64,000 bases of DNA from JACKFB01 sp041389525 (GCA_041389525.1 JAWKRR010000034.1:15600-79599); one strand, 5' to 3'. Shown: positions 47,917 through 57,749, counted from the stretch's first letter. Numbers and translations are program-made. The notes: a model not told the origin generated them from the letters alone.

Positions 47917-49231
47917 CGCCCTTCCCTCGTGGGTGGTGGAGCGCGACGGTGCGCGCGAAGACGTCGGCGACCTCGGCCGCCATCCGCTCCGCATGGTAGT
48001 CGGCTTGGGCCGATGCGCGAGCGCGAAGGCCGATCGCCTCGGCGGTTGCTGGATCTTTGAGCAGGTCGCCCAGCGCCGCGGCCAGGTCGTCAGGATCGGC
48101 GGGATCGAAGAGGCGGCCGCCGCCGGTGGCCTCGACCAGCTCGGTGAGGGCGGCGTGGCGGGGCAGGACCACCGGCACGCCCGCGGCCATCGCCTCGAGC
48201 GCGTAGAGGCCGAAGGACTCGCTGTAGACCGCGGGGACGCTGAAGACGGTGAGATCGGCGAAGAAGGCGATCTTCTCGGCGTGGGTCAGGTTCGGGCGAA
48301 AGCGGACGTCAGCGCTGAGGCCCGCTTCATCGAGGCGACGCCGCAGCCCGTCGACGTAGGGCACATCGATGCCGTTCATCACGCCGCCGATCTCGAGCTG
48401 TGGTGCTTGGAGGTGGCTTGGCCAGCGGGCCCGCAGCGCGATGTAGGCGTCGACGAGGACGTGCAGCCCCTTGTCGTGGCACATGCGCGCCAGGTACCCG
48501 ATGGTCGGCACTCCCGGGAGGCTGGCGCGGGGGGCGATCTCGCTGACGTCGATGCCGTTTCGCACGACGTGGACGCGCTCGGCCCGCAGGCGCAGGCGCG
48601 CGGTCATCAGGTCGCCATGGTAGCGGCTGACCGCGACGAAGCCGTCCACGTGGGCGGCGACCTGGGCCAAGACCGACCAGGCCTCGGTCCGATCGGCGTC
48701 GGGCATGGCGTCGAGAAACCCGTCCTCGCCCTGCAGCGTGCAGACCACCGGCACGCCGAGGCGCTCGCGCAGGGGCTGGGCCAAGCCGGCGAGCAGCGCG
48801 TTGGACAGGCAGATGACGTCAGGCTTTTCGAGGGTCTCGAGGTAGCGGCAGAGGCGCTCGACCTCCTTCTTCTGGTGGCCCTCGGCGCCGCGCAGCATCG
48901 AGATGGTCAGCTCGCCGAGGTCGGCCGGGTCGGTCATCCCGGCCTTGCGCGCGGCCATCCCGAGCACCGGGCGGGTGTCCAGGGCGCGGTCCAGCCAGCG
49001 GGGGAGCGCCCTGAAAAACCCAGAGAATTGCTGCAGGTACGTGTTGATGCCGCCGAAATAGACCGGCGCGCCCTCGCTGGCGTCGACCGGGCCGACGTGC
49101 ATCGGCAGGTAGAGCGGGACCATGACCACGTCGTGGCCCAGGCGACGCAAGGCCAAGACCAGCGTGTTGTCGCGCAAACAGGTGCCGCAAAAGAAGCGGC
49201 CGGTGCCGGCGGTGAGTTGGAGGACGCGCAT
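47903..49231 (-). CDS. GT4-family glycosyltransferase
   Basis: The N-terminus (LQLTAGTGRFFCGTCLRDN) and the GINTYLQQ loop are acceptor-side features of a GT-B enzyme. The C-terminal half has the donor-binding features TIGYLARMCHDKG and VFSVPAVYSESFGLYALEAMAAG, with the E-x7-E-type helix of GT4 (ESFGLYALE). Such enzymes usually use a nucleotide sugar and retain configuration. It lies 44 bases after the FAD enzyme and overlaps the DMT-like gene, so the operon product is likely glycosylated. The ATG at 49231 is chosen because upstream in-frame sequence is proline/arginine-rich shadow. 442 residues. Confidence 0.88.
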   Translation of the reverse strand: MRVLQLTAGTGRFFCGTCLRDNTLVLALRRLGHDVVMVPLYLPMHVGPVDASEGAPVYFGGINTYLQQFSGFFRALPRWLDRALDTRPVLGMAARKAGMTDPADLGELTISMLRGAEGHQKKEVERLCRYLETLEKPDVICLSNALLAGLAQPLRERLGVPVVCTLQGEDGFLDAMPDADRTEAWSVLAQVAAHVDGFVAVSRYHGDLMTARLRLRAERVHVVRNGIDVSEIAPRASLPGVPTIGYLARMCHDKGLHVLVDAYIALRARWPSHLQAPQLEIGGVMNGIDVPYVDGLRRRLDEAGLSADVRFRPNLTHAEKIAFFADLTVFSVPAVYSESFGLYALEAMAAGVPVVLPRHAALTELVEATGGGRLFDPADPDDLAAALGDLLKDPATAEAIGLRARASAQADYHAERMAAEVADVFARTVALHHPRGKGDATR

Positions 49232-49275
49232 GGGGCCGCTCGCGTGGCGCTGGGGAGGGAGAGCTGCGGCTACAG

Positions 49276-50535
49276 CTACGGGGCGGGTTCGGGGCGGCCG
49301 AATGCCACGGGTTCGGGGAGCTTGGCCAGCTCGTCGATGGCGGCGAAGAGTGCGGAGAAGTCGCGGCCCAGGTTGCCGATGAGGATGTCGGTGACGTCGC
49401 CGCGCAGCTCGGGGTGGCGGCGGATGAGCTCGGCGAAGCTGAACTCGGGGTCGTAGAAGCCGTAGATGAGGCGGCGCATCGGCTCGACCAGGTTGGCGAA
49501 CCACTCGGCGTAGTCGGTGAAGAGCGCGGCGTCGCGGCGGCCCGAGTCCAAGGCGCAGTCGACCTCGCGGGCGCAGGCCTCGCCGCTGGTGAGCGCCACG
49601 AAGACGCCCGACGAGAAGACCGGGTCGAGGAACATGAAGGCGTCGCCGGCCAGCACCGCGCCAGCGGTCGCCGAGTGGCGGGCGCGGTACGAGTAGTTTC
49701 GCGTGGTGCGGAGCTCGCCGACCTGGGTGGCGTCGGCGACGCGCGCGGCGACCCAGGGGTTGGCGGCCAGCTGGCGCTGGTAGGCCGCCGCCGTGTCCAA
49801 CGTGTCGTCCAACAGCTCCGAGGCTCTGGCGACCACGCCGACCGAGACCCGGTCTCCCTCCATCGGGATGAGCCAGAACCAGCCGCCGCCGGGCAGGTAC
49901 GCGATGGTGGTGGCGCCCTCGTCGCGGCCGGGGTCGCGCTCGGCACCCTCGAAGTAGGCCCAGATGGCGATCCGGTCCAGCGCCGGCTCCGGCACGCGCC
50001 AGCGCAGCTCGCGCATCAGGAAGCCGTCGCGGCCGCTGGCGTCGATGGTGAAGGGCGCGGTGAAGCGGCGCGCGCGCTCGTGGCTGTCGATGGCATCAAC
50101 GCCCGAGATCGTGCCGCTCTCATCGCGCAGAACCCGACGCGCCGTCATCCCGGTCAGCACGGTGGCGCCTGCGTTTTTTGCGTGTTCGAGCAGCAGCGCG
50201 TCGAAGCGGCGGCGGTCCACCTGCCAGGTGGTCGCCAGGGGGTGGTCGATGTGGTCGGCGAAGTAGAAGGGGCGCGCCAGCTTGCCCTCGGCGGAGACGA
50301 ACTGGACGCTCTGCTTTCGGGTGAAGCCGGCGCTCTGCACGAGGTCCAGCGCGCCCATGCGCTCGAGCACCGGGTAGCAGTAGGGCAGCAGCGACTCGCC
50401 GATCTGGTAGCCGGGCTCGGTCTCGCGCTCGAGCAGGGCGACGCGGCGGCCGCGGCGGGCGAGGTGAGTGGCCGCGGTGGCGCCGGCGGGGCCGCCTCCG
50501 ATGACCAGGACGTCGAAGGACTCGGGCTCAGGCAT
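49276..50535 (-). CDS. FAD-dependent oxidoreductase with halogenase-type WxWxIP motif
   Basis: The Rossmann loop GGGPAGATAATHL binds FAD, and LERETEPGYQIGESLLPY is typical of the geranylgeranyl-reductase/halogenase branch. Near residue 217 lies GGWFWLIP, a match to the WxWxIP signature of flavin-dependent halogenases, which is said to block monooxygenation. AGDAFMFLDPVFSSGVF is the second FAD contact. The catalytic lysine of known halogenases cannot be placed with confidence, and many reductases share the fold. Overlaps the radical SAM gene by eight bases. 419 residues. Confidence 0.82.
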   Translation of the reverse strand: MPEPESFDVLVIGGGPAGATAATHLARRGRRVALLERETEPGYQIGESLLPYCYPVLERMGALDLVQSAGFTRKQSVQFVSAEGKLARPFYFADHIDHPLATTWQVDRRRFDALLLEHAKNAGATVLTGMTARRVLRDESGTISGVDAIDSHERARRFTAPFTIDASGRDGFLMRELRWRVPEPALDRIAIWAYFEGAERDPGRDEGATTIAYLPGGGWFWLIPMEGDRVSVGVVARASELLDDTLDTAAAYQRQLAANPWVAARVADATQVGELRTTRNYSYRARHSATAGAVLAGDAFMFLDPVFSSGVFVALTSGEACAREVDCALDSGRRDAALFTDYAEWFANLVEPMRRLIYGFYDPEFSFAELIRRHPELRGDVTDILIGNLGRDFSALFAAIDELAKLPEPVAFGRPEPAP

Positions 50536-51907
50536 GGGCGGTGGTCACGCTCGAGGGAGGGGGCGAGCTGCGGTGCTCGGGCAGAAAGAAGGCCGGGAGC
50601 AGGCGGTCGACCTGCAGCAGCGCGTCGCGGGTCAGCTCAAGCGAATCGCCGTTTTGCGAGGCGAGACCTAGGGATTTGAGGGCTGCGACAGGCTCGCGGA
50701 AGCGCTCGAAGATGTCGACGCCGAAGCGCTCGCGGAAGGGCTGCGCGTCCAGGCGACCCTTCTTGAGCGTCAGGACCACGGCGCGGACGAGGCGCTCGGT
50801 CTCGGTCATCACGAAGCCGCGTTGGATTGGCAGCTCGCCGGCGGCCAGGCGGGCGGCGTGGGACTCCAGGTGCTTCTCGTTTTGGTAGTGGGTACCGCCG
50901 ACGTGGGAGAAGGCCGAGACGCCCAAGCCCACCATGTCCGCGCCGCTCCACAGGGAGTCCCGGTAGATGAAGGTCGCGCGGTCGGGGTCGCGGACCGCCG
51001 TGTAGCCCGAGGTCAGCGAGTAGCCGGCGCGGGCGAAGGCGTCGAAGGCCTCGATGGACCAGCGGCGCTTGGTGGGCCAGTCGGCGACCGGGATGGCGGG
51101 GCCGTCTGCGGCGCGGGATTCGCGAAAAAGCGTCGTATTGAAGGGCACTTCCATCTGGTAGATGGTCACGGAGTCGGGGGCCAGCGCCAGGGTGCGGGCC
51201 ACGGTGGCGTGCCAGGTCTCGTCGGTCTCGCCGACCATGCCGCTGATGAGGTCGATGTTGATCTGCGGCAGGCCGGCGGCGCGGGCGGCGGCGTAGGCGG
51301 TGTCGACGTGCTTGGTGGCGTGGGCGCGGCCGTTGAGGGCCAGGATGCGGTCGTCGAAGCTCTCGACGCCGAGGCTGAGGCGCGTGACGCCGAGGGCGCG
51401 GAGGGCGTCGAGTTTGGGGCGCGACAGGGTGCCGGGCTCGCACTCGAAGGTGAACTCGGAGAGGCCCGCGAAGTCGACGAGGGGGGCGAGGGCCTTGCGC
51501 AGGCTCTGGATTTGGCGGACCGACAGATAGCTGGGGGTGCCGCCGCCTATATAGAGGAAGCGAGACGCGCGGCCGTGGAGTGCCGGGCGGGTGGCGAGCA
51601 GCGCGGCTTCGCGGGCGATGGCGGCCACGTAGGCGGCGACGTCCTTCGACGTCTTCTGGGTGTAGACCTTGAAGTAGCAGAAATGGCAGCGCTTTCGGCA
51701 GAAGGGGATGTGGACGTAGACGCCGAGGGGGACGCCGGGCTGGGGCGGGCGTGAGAGGGCGGCTGGCTCGGGCGCGACGGCCTCGGGGGTCCAGAGGGCG
51801 AAGGGCGGGTAGTTCGAGACGAAGTAGCCGCCGCCCGAGGTCTGGCCGTCAAAGCGCGCGAGGAGCGAGTCGATTGCCGGGTTTTCGGCGGCTGCGGCGA
51901 GTGTCAC
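50528..51907 (-). CDS. HemN/HemW-like radical SAM protein
   Basis: HIPFCRKRCHFCYF holds the CxxxCxxC cluster site at residues 70-77 followed by the aromatic residue usual in HemN. IGGGTPSYLS is the SAM-binding GGGTP motif, ECEPGTLS and SLGVESF follow, and the HemN C-domain-like region (GVSAFSHVGG, NEKHLESH) is present. Family members decarboxylate coproporphyrinogen III, chaperone haem, or act as class C methylases and cyclopropanases in natural product pathways. No other haem genes are nearby, so the last role fits better. A GTG start at 51907 has AAGGA six bases upstream. Nine bases separate it from the propeller gene. 459 residues. Confidence 0.88.
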   Translation of the reverse strand: MTLAAAAENPAIDSLLARFDGQTSGGGYFVSNYPPFALWTPEAVAPEPAALSRPPQPGVPLGVYVHIPFCRKRCHFCYFKVYTQKTSKDVAAYVAAIAREAALLATRPALHGRASRFLYIGGGTPSYLSVRQIQSLRKALAPLVDFAGLSEFTFECEPGTLSRPKLDALRALGVTRLSLGVESFDDRILALNGRAHATKHVDTAYAAARAAGLPQINIDLISGMVGETDETWHATVARTLALAPDSVTIYQMEVPFNTTLFRESRAADGPAIPVADWPTKRRWSIEAFDAFARAGYSLTSGYTAVRDPDRATFIYRDSLWSGADMVGLGVSAFSHVGGTHYQNEKHLESHAARLAAGELPIQRGFVMTETERLVRAVVLTLKKGRLDAQPFRERFGVDIFERFREPVAALKSLGLASQNGDSLELTRDALLQVDRLLPAFFLPEHRSSPPPSSVTTAHA

Positions 51908-51915
51908 GGGGTTCC

Positions 51916-53145
51916 TTAGTCGGATGCGGGCGAGGCGGGGGCGGCGGGCGTGGCGCGGGGTTTTGGCGCGGGCGCGGCGAAGGCGTAGAGCTTACCATCG
52001 CCGGCGCCGATGACGATCAACCCGGCCGCCACGGCGGGTGTGGCGAGGATGGGGGAGCCGATGTCGTAGCTCCAGCGGGGTTTGCCGGTGGCGGCCGAGA
52101 GGACGTAGAGGCGGCCGTCGCTGGAGCCGATGACGACGTCGGGGCCGATGATGACCGGGGAGCCGTCGACCTTGCCGCGGGTGGCGAAGGTCCACAGCGG
52201 CGCGCCCGTATCGCGGGAGGCGGCGTGGACGCGCTTGTCGCGGCCGCCGAAGATGACGCGGGTGGCGTCGACCGCGGCCGACGAGAAGTAGGGGAAGTTC
52301 CGGTCTTTGTAGGTCCAGTCGGTGAAGGCGTCGGCGGTGTCGAGGCAGAGCATCTGGTTGCCGTAGTTGCCGACCCAGGCGAGGTCTCCCGAGACGGCGA
52401 CGGAGCCGCCGACTTGCGAGACGGACTCGATCTGGCGGACGGGCGTGCCGTCGGCGAGGCGGACGACGTGGACCTTCGAGTCGCAGCCGCCGACGATGAC
52501 CTGGCCGCCTTGGACGGCTGGGCTGCCGTGGAGGTAGTTGCCGGTGGTGTAGGTCCAGACGGCGCGGCCGGTGGCGAGGTCGACGGCGTGGAGGCGGTTG
52601 TCGTAGCTGCCGACGAGGGCGAGCTGACGGCCGTCGGGGAGGCGGGCGCCTTGGGCGGCGCCGAGGATGCTGGCGTCGGTGGTGTAGGACCAGCGCTCGG
52701 CGCCGGTGCGGGGGTCGAGGGCGTGGAGGAGGCCGTCGGCGGACCCGACGACCAGGGTGCCGGCGATGAGGGTGGGGGAGGCCTCGACGGCGTCGGCGGC
52801 GGCGAACTTCCAGAGGATGGCGCCGGTTTGGAGGTCGAGGGCGTAGACGTGGCGGTCCATCGAGCCGACGTAGACGCGGTTGTCGGCGATGACGGCGGAG
52901 GAGCGGATCTCGTCGGCGGTGGTGGCGGTCCAGCGCAGCGCGAGCTTGGGCGGGAGGGCGCCGGCGGCGCGGCCGAGCTGGGCGGGGCCGCCGCGGTAGT
53001 GGGGCCAGGTGTCGGGCGGCGGGGGCGCGGCGTCGGCGGGGGGCGGCGGGAGCGCGGGGGTGGCCTCGGCGGCGCGGGCTGGCGGGCTGGCGGCCGTGGC
53101 GAGGGCGGCGCAGAGGGCGAGCAGCGGGAGGGCGGCGCGGGTCAT
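51916..53145 (-). CDS. Exported PQQ-type beta-propeller protein
   Basis: A signal peptide (TRAALPLLALCAALATAASP) and a short Pro-rich segment precede repeated PQQ blades with AxVxxGxVYVGS and LDLQTGAILW patterns (RVYVGSMDRHVYALD, TLVVGSADGLLHALDPRTG, VVIGSSDGRLYVLS). It is closer to BamB and PQQ-like binding proteins than to dehydrogenases; no quinone ligands are seen. The ATG overlaps the alcohol dehydrogenase stop as ATGA. In this operon it may present or bind an exported intermediate. 409 residues. Confidence 0.82.
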   Translation of the reverse strand: MTRAALPLLALCAALATAASPPARAAEATPALPPPPADAAPPPPDTWPHYRGGPAQLGRAAGALPPKLALRWTATTADEIRSSAVIADNRVYVGSMDRHVYALDLQTGAILWKFAAADAVEASPTLIAGTLVVGSADGLLHALDPRTGAERWSYTTDASILGAAQGARLPDGRQLALVGSYDNRLHAVDLATGRAVWTYTTGNYLHGSPAVQGGQVIVGGCDSKVHVVRLADGTPVRQIESVSQVGGSVAVSGDLAWVGNYGNQMLCLDTADAFTDWTYKDRNFPYFSSAAVDATRVIFGGRDKRVHAASRDTGAPLWTFATRGKVDGSPVIIGPDVVIGSSDGRLYVLSAATGKPRWSYDIGSPILATPAVAAGLIVIGAGDGKLYAFAAPAPKPRATPAAPASPASD

Positions 53146-54347
53146 GAGGCGGCCGCGGGGGCGTGGCGGGCGAAGGTGGCGGCGTAGAGGGCGGCGAAGG
53201 CGGCGGCGGCGACCGGGCGGGGGTTGAAGGTGCCGGTCCACTGGGTGGCGGCCTCGTCTGCGAGTGAGGAGATAGCTGCCGATTTGGGGGCAGCGGCGGT
53301 GAGGGCGGAGGCGGCGCCGGCGTGGGCGACGAGGGCGTCGAGGTGGTCGGCGAGGGCGGCGGGCGTGGGGTCGGCGAGGCCGGCGACGCGGGCGAGGGCG
53401 GCGTAGGTCGCGGCCGCGGCGGGGTCGAGGGCGTTGAAGCGCACGACCGCGGGCAGCATGACGGAGACGGCGAAACCGTGGGTCAAATCGAGGGTCCGTG
53501 TGAGGGGATTTCCCGAGGCGTGGGCAGCGCCCAACATGCTGGCCTCGATGGCCATTCCGGCCAGGGCTGAGGCCCAGAGCATCGCGCAGCGGGGGGCGAG
53601 GTCGGCGGGGCGTGCGAGGGCGGCGGTCAGGGCGGTGATGGCGAGGCGGAAGGCTTCGCGTGCGTAGAGTGAAGATGCCGCGGTGCGGGCGGTGGTTACG
53701 GCGGCCTCGATGGCGTGGGTGAGGGTGTCGAGGCCGGAGGCGGCGGTGACGCGGGCGGGGAGCGTGAGGGTGAGCTCGGGGTCGAGGAGGGTGAGGCGCG
53801 GGAGGAGCTGGGGGTCGAGGCAGGCGAGTTTACGGTGGGTGGTGGCGTCCCCGATGAGGGCGGAGGATTGGCACTCGCTGCCGGTGCCGGCGGTGGTGGG
53901 GACGACGAGGAGGGGGAGGACGCGGGCGGCGGTGGTGTGGTGGCCGGCGTGGGTGGCGAGGGGGCGGCCGGTGGCGGTGGTGAGGGCGGCGGCTTTGGCG
54001 GTGTCGATGGCGCTGCCGCCGCCGAGGGCGACGATGAGATCGGGGGAGGCGGCGGTGAGGGCGGCGGCGCAGGCGGCGACGTCGGCGGCGGTGGGGTTCT
54101 CGACGACGGCGTCGAAGGGGGTGACTTCGAGGCCGGCGGTGGTCAGGGCGGCGGTGGCGCGGCGGGTGTGGCCGGGTGCGGCGAGGCCGGGGTCGCTGAC
54201 GAGGAAGACGCGGGGGCCGGCGATGGCGGCGGCGAGGGGGCCGAGGCGGGCGAGGGCGCCGGGGCCGAAGACGATGCGCGGGCGGCCCTGGAGCTCGAAG
54301 GGCGGCCAGATGGCGTCAGGGTTTTCGGGCGGCGTGGGGAGGTTCAC
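53142..54347 (-). CDS. Iron-containing (group III) alcohol dehydrogenase
   Basis: The N-terminal domain has RIVFGPGALARLG and the NAD-loop GGGSAIDTAKA. The metal site is assembled from SGLDTLTHAIEA (Asp and His) and AAHASG...LTHG (two more His), as in FucO/GldA-type enzymes. The product should interconvert an aldehyde and an alcohol with NAD(H). A GTG start at 54347 overlaps the aldehyde dehydrogenase stop (GTGA), and its own TGA overlaps the propeller gene. The pairing with an aldehyde dehydrogenase suggests two steps on one substrate. 401 residues. Confidence 0.88.
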   Translation of the reverse strand: MNLPTPPENPDAIWPPFELQGRPRIVFGPGALARLGPLAAAIAGPRVFLVSDPGLAAPGHTRRATAALTTAGLEVTPFDAVVENPTAADVAACAAALTAASPDLIVALGGGSAIDTAKAAALTTATGRPLATHAGHHTTAARVLPLLVVPTTAGTGSECQSSALIGDATTHRKLACLDPQLLPRLTLLDPELTLTLPARVTAASGLDTLTHAIEAAVTTARTAASSLYAREAFRLAITALTAALARPADLAPRCAMLWASALAGMAIEASMLGAAHASGNPLTRTLDLTHGFAVSVMLPAVVRFNALDPAAAATYAALARVAGLADPTPAALADHLDALVAHAGAASALTAAAPKSAAISSLADEAATQWTGTFNPRPVAAAAFAALYAATFARHAPAAAS

Positions 54348-55780
54348 GGCGCGGCCGGGAGCTGCAGCGCGCGGCGGCGCCAGAGCAGCTCGAAGAGGTT
54401 GCCCTGGTGGGGCTGGCCTTGGTCGACGCGGGAGGTGGGGACCGCGCCAAGGTTGACGCGGTCGACCTCGGGGCGGCGGAGGACGGCGGCGCGCAGGCCG
54501 GGGTCGTCGGTGATGAGCGTCAGCGAGAGCGTGGGGCCGAGCCAGGCGGGGGCGGCGGCAGTGGGGATCTCGACGACGGCGACGAAGGGGAAGAGGAACT
54601 CCGTGCGGGCCAGCGAGTGCTCGGGGTCGTGGCAGCGGATGACCGTCGGCAGCAGGAAGCGCTGGCCGTGGGCGGTGACGAGGCGCGGGCCGGCGCGGTG
54701 GCGCGCCGTGACGTCGGTGGCGCCGGGGGTCTCTAGCGCGGCGTCGATGGCGCGGTCGATGGCCTCGGGCATCCGCGCGTCGGCGAACCCCGCGAGGCGG
54801 GCGGCCGGGTCGTCCAGGGCCAGCGGCTCGATGGCCGCCAAGCGCGCGGCGAGCCCGTCGGACAGCGCGTCAGCACCTCGCGGCACGACGATGGTCGACG
54901 CGTTGATGCAGCTGCGGCCGGCTCCAGAGGCCACCGAGGTCTCGAAGAGGTCGAGGAACTCCGGCCACCCGTCGGCCCGGTCGTCGCCGAGCAGGATCTT
55001 CGAGTAGCCCGGACCGTGCGCCTGGATGCCGGGCCGCGCCGCGAGCTTGGCGACCGTGGCGGCATCCCCGAAGACCATCGCGCGCGTGTGGGCCCCGAGC
55101 AGCGCCTGCCCGGCCTCGTGGTCGCCCGGATAGTACGACAGCGCCTGCGCCGGCAGCCCAGCCGCCAGCAGCGCGCGAATCAGCCGCAGCGGCGTGAACG
55201 GGTCGCCGTGCCCCGGCTTCAACGCCACCGGCACCCCAAGCGCCAGGGCCGGCAACCACAGCGCGCTCACCCCCGGCGCGTTGCTCGGCAGCAGCACGGC
55301 CAGCGTGTCCGTGGTCGGGTGAAAGCTCACCGGGACGCCGCCCTCGTCACCCGCCATCGCGTCGAGCAGCTCCGGCGCCAACCCGCGCGTCAGCCCCGCG
55401 ACGACCCGCCCCGTCCCCGACAGCGCGCGCTCGAGCTTCCCCGCGTGCTCGCGGCACAGCGCCAACGGCAGCCCCGTGGTCGCCGACACCAGCGCCAGGT
55501 ACTCGTCGAACCCGACGTGCGCCCCGCCCTCCCCCATCGGCAGCGCCGCGCTCGCGAAAATCCCAGCCGCCGCCTCGCAGATCGCGATCCGCTCCCGGGT
55601 CGGCACCGCCCGCAACGCCGCCGCCGCCTCGTCCGCCCGCCGCGCATCTCGCCGCACCAGCCCCGCGTTCGCCAACCCCACCCGAGCCAGCGCGCCGCCC
55701 GCCCGCGGGTCGGCGACCTCCCGCAAGTCCAAGCTCGCGTAGTCGCCCCCCAGCCGCAGAATCGGGACCTCAATCGCCAT
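54344..55780 (-). CDS. Aldehyde dehydrogenase superfamily protein
   Basis: A cofactor-binding stretch with SNAPGVSALWLPALALGVPV and LKPGHGD, the helix PFTPLRLIRALLAAGLP and a nucleophile motif SGAGRSCINAST (Cys in the expected position) place it in the ALDH superfamily. It is not close to betaine-type ALDHs. The glutamate general base is not clearly seen, which leaves an acyl-reductase (LuxC/acyl-CoA reductase-type) activity as likely as aldehyde oxidation. The ATG at 55780 is preferred over an upstream in-frame start at 55813. It is the first gene of the nine-gene operon. 478 residues. Confidence 0.8.
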   Translation of the reverse strand: MAIEVPILRLGGDYASLDLREVADPRAGGALARVGLANAGLVRRDARRADEAAAALRAVPTRERIAICEAAAGIFASAALPMGEGGAHVGFDEYLALVSATTGLPLALCREHAGKLERALSGTGRVVAGLTRGLAPELLDAMAGDEGGVPVSFHPTTDTLAVLLPSNAPGVSALWLPALALGVPVALKPGHGDPFTPLRLIRALLAAGLPAQALSYYPGDHEAGQALLGAHTRAMVFGDAATVAKLAARPGIQAHGPGYSKILLGDDRADGWPEFLDLFETSVASGAGRSCINASTIVVPRGADALSDGLAARLAAIEPLALDDPAARLAGFADARMPEAIDRAIDAALETPGATDVTARHRAGPRLVTAHGQRFLLPTVIRCHDPEHSLARTEFLFPFVAVVEIPTAAAPAWLGPTLSLTLITDDPGLRAAVLRRPEVDRVNLGAVPTSRVDQGQPHQGNLFELLWRRRALQLPAAP

Positions 55781-55900
55781 CGCCGCAAACCATAGGCCAG
55801 CCCCCCGGCCCAATCCAGCGCCCGCGCAACCCGCAGAATCTTCAGGTCCTCGAACGTCACCCGGCGGCCACCGCCACGCGACGCGGCGACCACTCCTCGC

Positions 55901-57577
55901 CTACTCCACGAGGTCGCTTGGCTCGTTGAGCACGACCGACCACTTCGTCTGGTAGTGGTCGACGAGCTCGCCAGTGAGGCTGTCCCGCGTGTCCCAAGTC
56001 CAGGTCTTCGCGCCCGAAGCGAGCTCAAGCTCGACCTCGACCCCGCCGTACGCGTCGCTCTGCACGCGGAGCGCGGTCGGGAAGGTGAGGTGCCCGACGA
56101 CCGAGCTCTCCAGCTCCAGCGCCGAAGCCTCCGGGTGTGGCGTGATGCTCTGAAGCGCCGCCTGCGAGTATGGCGTCGACAGGCCCAGCCGGACGAGCTG
56201 GCAAGGCAAGTCGCCCCCGATGCGCGTCGCGACGGTGGTGGTGTCGAACTTCGCCTTGCTCGCGCCGCCCGGCGTCCCGCTGCCGATGGTCGCCACGTTC
56301 ACGATGCCCTCGGTGAACCGGTGCGCCCGCCCCTGCCCCGCACCCACCTCGACCGGGAGGCCGGGCGCGTAGATCCAAGCGAAGGGGGTGCTGGACACCG
56401 CGGCGCCGCAGCCCCCGGTGTTCGTCAGGGCGCTCCAACTGCCGGTCTTGCCCGCGTAGGTGAGCGACGCGCTCCCAAAGACCAGCTCGAGCCGCACGCG
56501 CGGCTCGTGTCCCAACGTGTCGGGCGCGACGAGGTGATAGCCGGCCACCCGCGCGGTCGTCAGCGTCAGGATCGGCAGCAGCCCGCCCCCCGCCGGATCA
56601 GGGAGTGAGAGCTGCACGGTGTCGATGGTGTGCCCGGGCCCCACGCCCGCGACGAGGCGCCCCAGCTCGCCGCTGGGAAGCACCTCGAGCACCAGCGGCG
56701 AGTAGCTGAGCTTGCCGCCGCCGGCCCCGCCCGACGCGGAGCCGAGTTCGAACCCGTTCTGCGCCTCGAAGCGGAGCGAGGTCACCTGCGCGACGACGTC
56801 CAGCCCGCCCGAACTTGTGAACTGCACCGCGCCCACGATCTCGGGCTGGGGCGCCTCCCACGCGGCGAGACCGGGCTCGCCAGGCTCGCCGGGCGGTCCG
56901 GGCGGTCCCGCCGGTCCCGTCTCGCCCACGGCACCCGGTGATCCAGGCTGTCCGGGCGGCCCCGTCGGCCCCGTCTCGCCCTTCTCGCCCGCCGGACCCG
57001 CCGGACCCGGGTCTCCGTCCGCTCCGGGCTCGCCCGCCGGACCCGCCGGACCCACCGGTCCCGCCGGTCCCACAGGCCCCTGCGCGCCATCCTGACCCGC
57101 CGGCCCCTGAGGCCCCACCGGACCACCGGGGTCGCCCGGCTCGCCCTTGGGACCCGCGGGTCCAGGCTCTCCCGGCGGCCCGGCCGGCCCCGTCGCCCCC
57201 TGAGGTCCTTCCGCCCCAGGCGCCCCGGCAGCCCCCGGCGCCCCGTCCGCGCCCGGCAGCCCCGCGGCACCCGCCGGACCCGCCGGCCCCTGCGCGCCCT
57301 CTGGCCCCAGCTCGCCCTGCGGCCCGCGCGGCCCCCGCTCCAGGTTCGCCAGCGCCGTCAGCCCATCGATCTCGGCCTGCTGCGCCGCCACGGTCGCCGC
57401 CTGCTCCGCGACCGTCGCCGCCTGCGCGACCTGCGCGGCCTGCGCCGACGCGACCGCCGCCTCCAGCTCGCCGATGCGCCCCTCGAGCGCCGTCACCTGC
57501 TCGGCGTCCGCTCCGCCCGCATCACAGCCCCAGACACCCACCAGCAACGCGCACGCCGCCAACACCCGCCTGCTCAT
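55901..57577 (-). CDS. Collagen-like lipoprotein with Hcp-like C-terminal domain
   Basis: A lipoprotein signal ([14 protein letters not shown]) leads to an Ala/Gln coiled coil (residues ~25-75). About 50 Gly-X-Y triplets follow, with one single-residue break ([10 protein letters not shown]). The C-terminal ~300 residues are beta-rich. [22 protein letters not shown] and [14 protein letters not shown], with a later GG-split, loosely resemble the type VI tube protein Hcp; this is a guess from layout. It is probably a surface-anchored triple-helical stalk with a head domain. It lies 120 bases upstream of the nine-gene operon on the same strand and could share its transcript. 558 residues. Confidence 0.8.
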   Translation of the reverse strand: MSRRVLAACALLVGVWGCDAGGADAEQVTALEGRIGELEAAVASAQAAQVAQAATVAEQAATVAAQQAEIDGLTALANLERGPRGPQGELGPEGAQGPAGPAGAAGLPGADGAPGAAGAPGAEGPQGATGPAGPPGEPGPAGPKGEPGDPGGPVGPQGPAGQDGAQGPVGPAGPVGPAGPAGEPGADGDPGPAGPAGEKGETGPTGPPGQPGSPGAVGETGPAGPPGPPGEPGEPGLAAWEAPQPEIVGAVQFTSSGGLDVVAQVTSLRFEAQNGFELGSASGGAGGGKLSYSPLVLEVLPSGELGRLVAGVGPGHTIDTVQLSLPDPAGGGLLPILTLTTARVAGYHLVAPDTLGHEPRVRLELVFGSASLTYAGKTGSWSALTNTGGCGAAVSSTPFAWIYAPGLPVEVGAGQGRAHRFTEGIVNVATIGSGTPGGASKAKFDTTTVATRIGGDLPCQLVRLGLSTPYSQAALQSITPHPEASALELESSVVGHLTFPTALRVQSDAYGGVEVELELASGAKTWTWDTRDSLTGELVDHYQTKWSVVLNEPSDLVE

Positions 57578-57749
57578 GGCCCCCCTCCTGGTCTGGCCCG
57601 CAGCGTATCAAAGGCGCGCACGCAAATCTGCGCCGCCCGCGCGCCGGCTGCGCGATTTCCGCGCACCTCGAAAACTCAACCCGGGACTCACTCTTTGTGG
57701 TTTACGGTGGGTCTCGACGGCCCTCTCCCGCCGCCGGCCAGGAGCGCCC

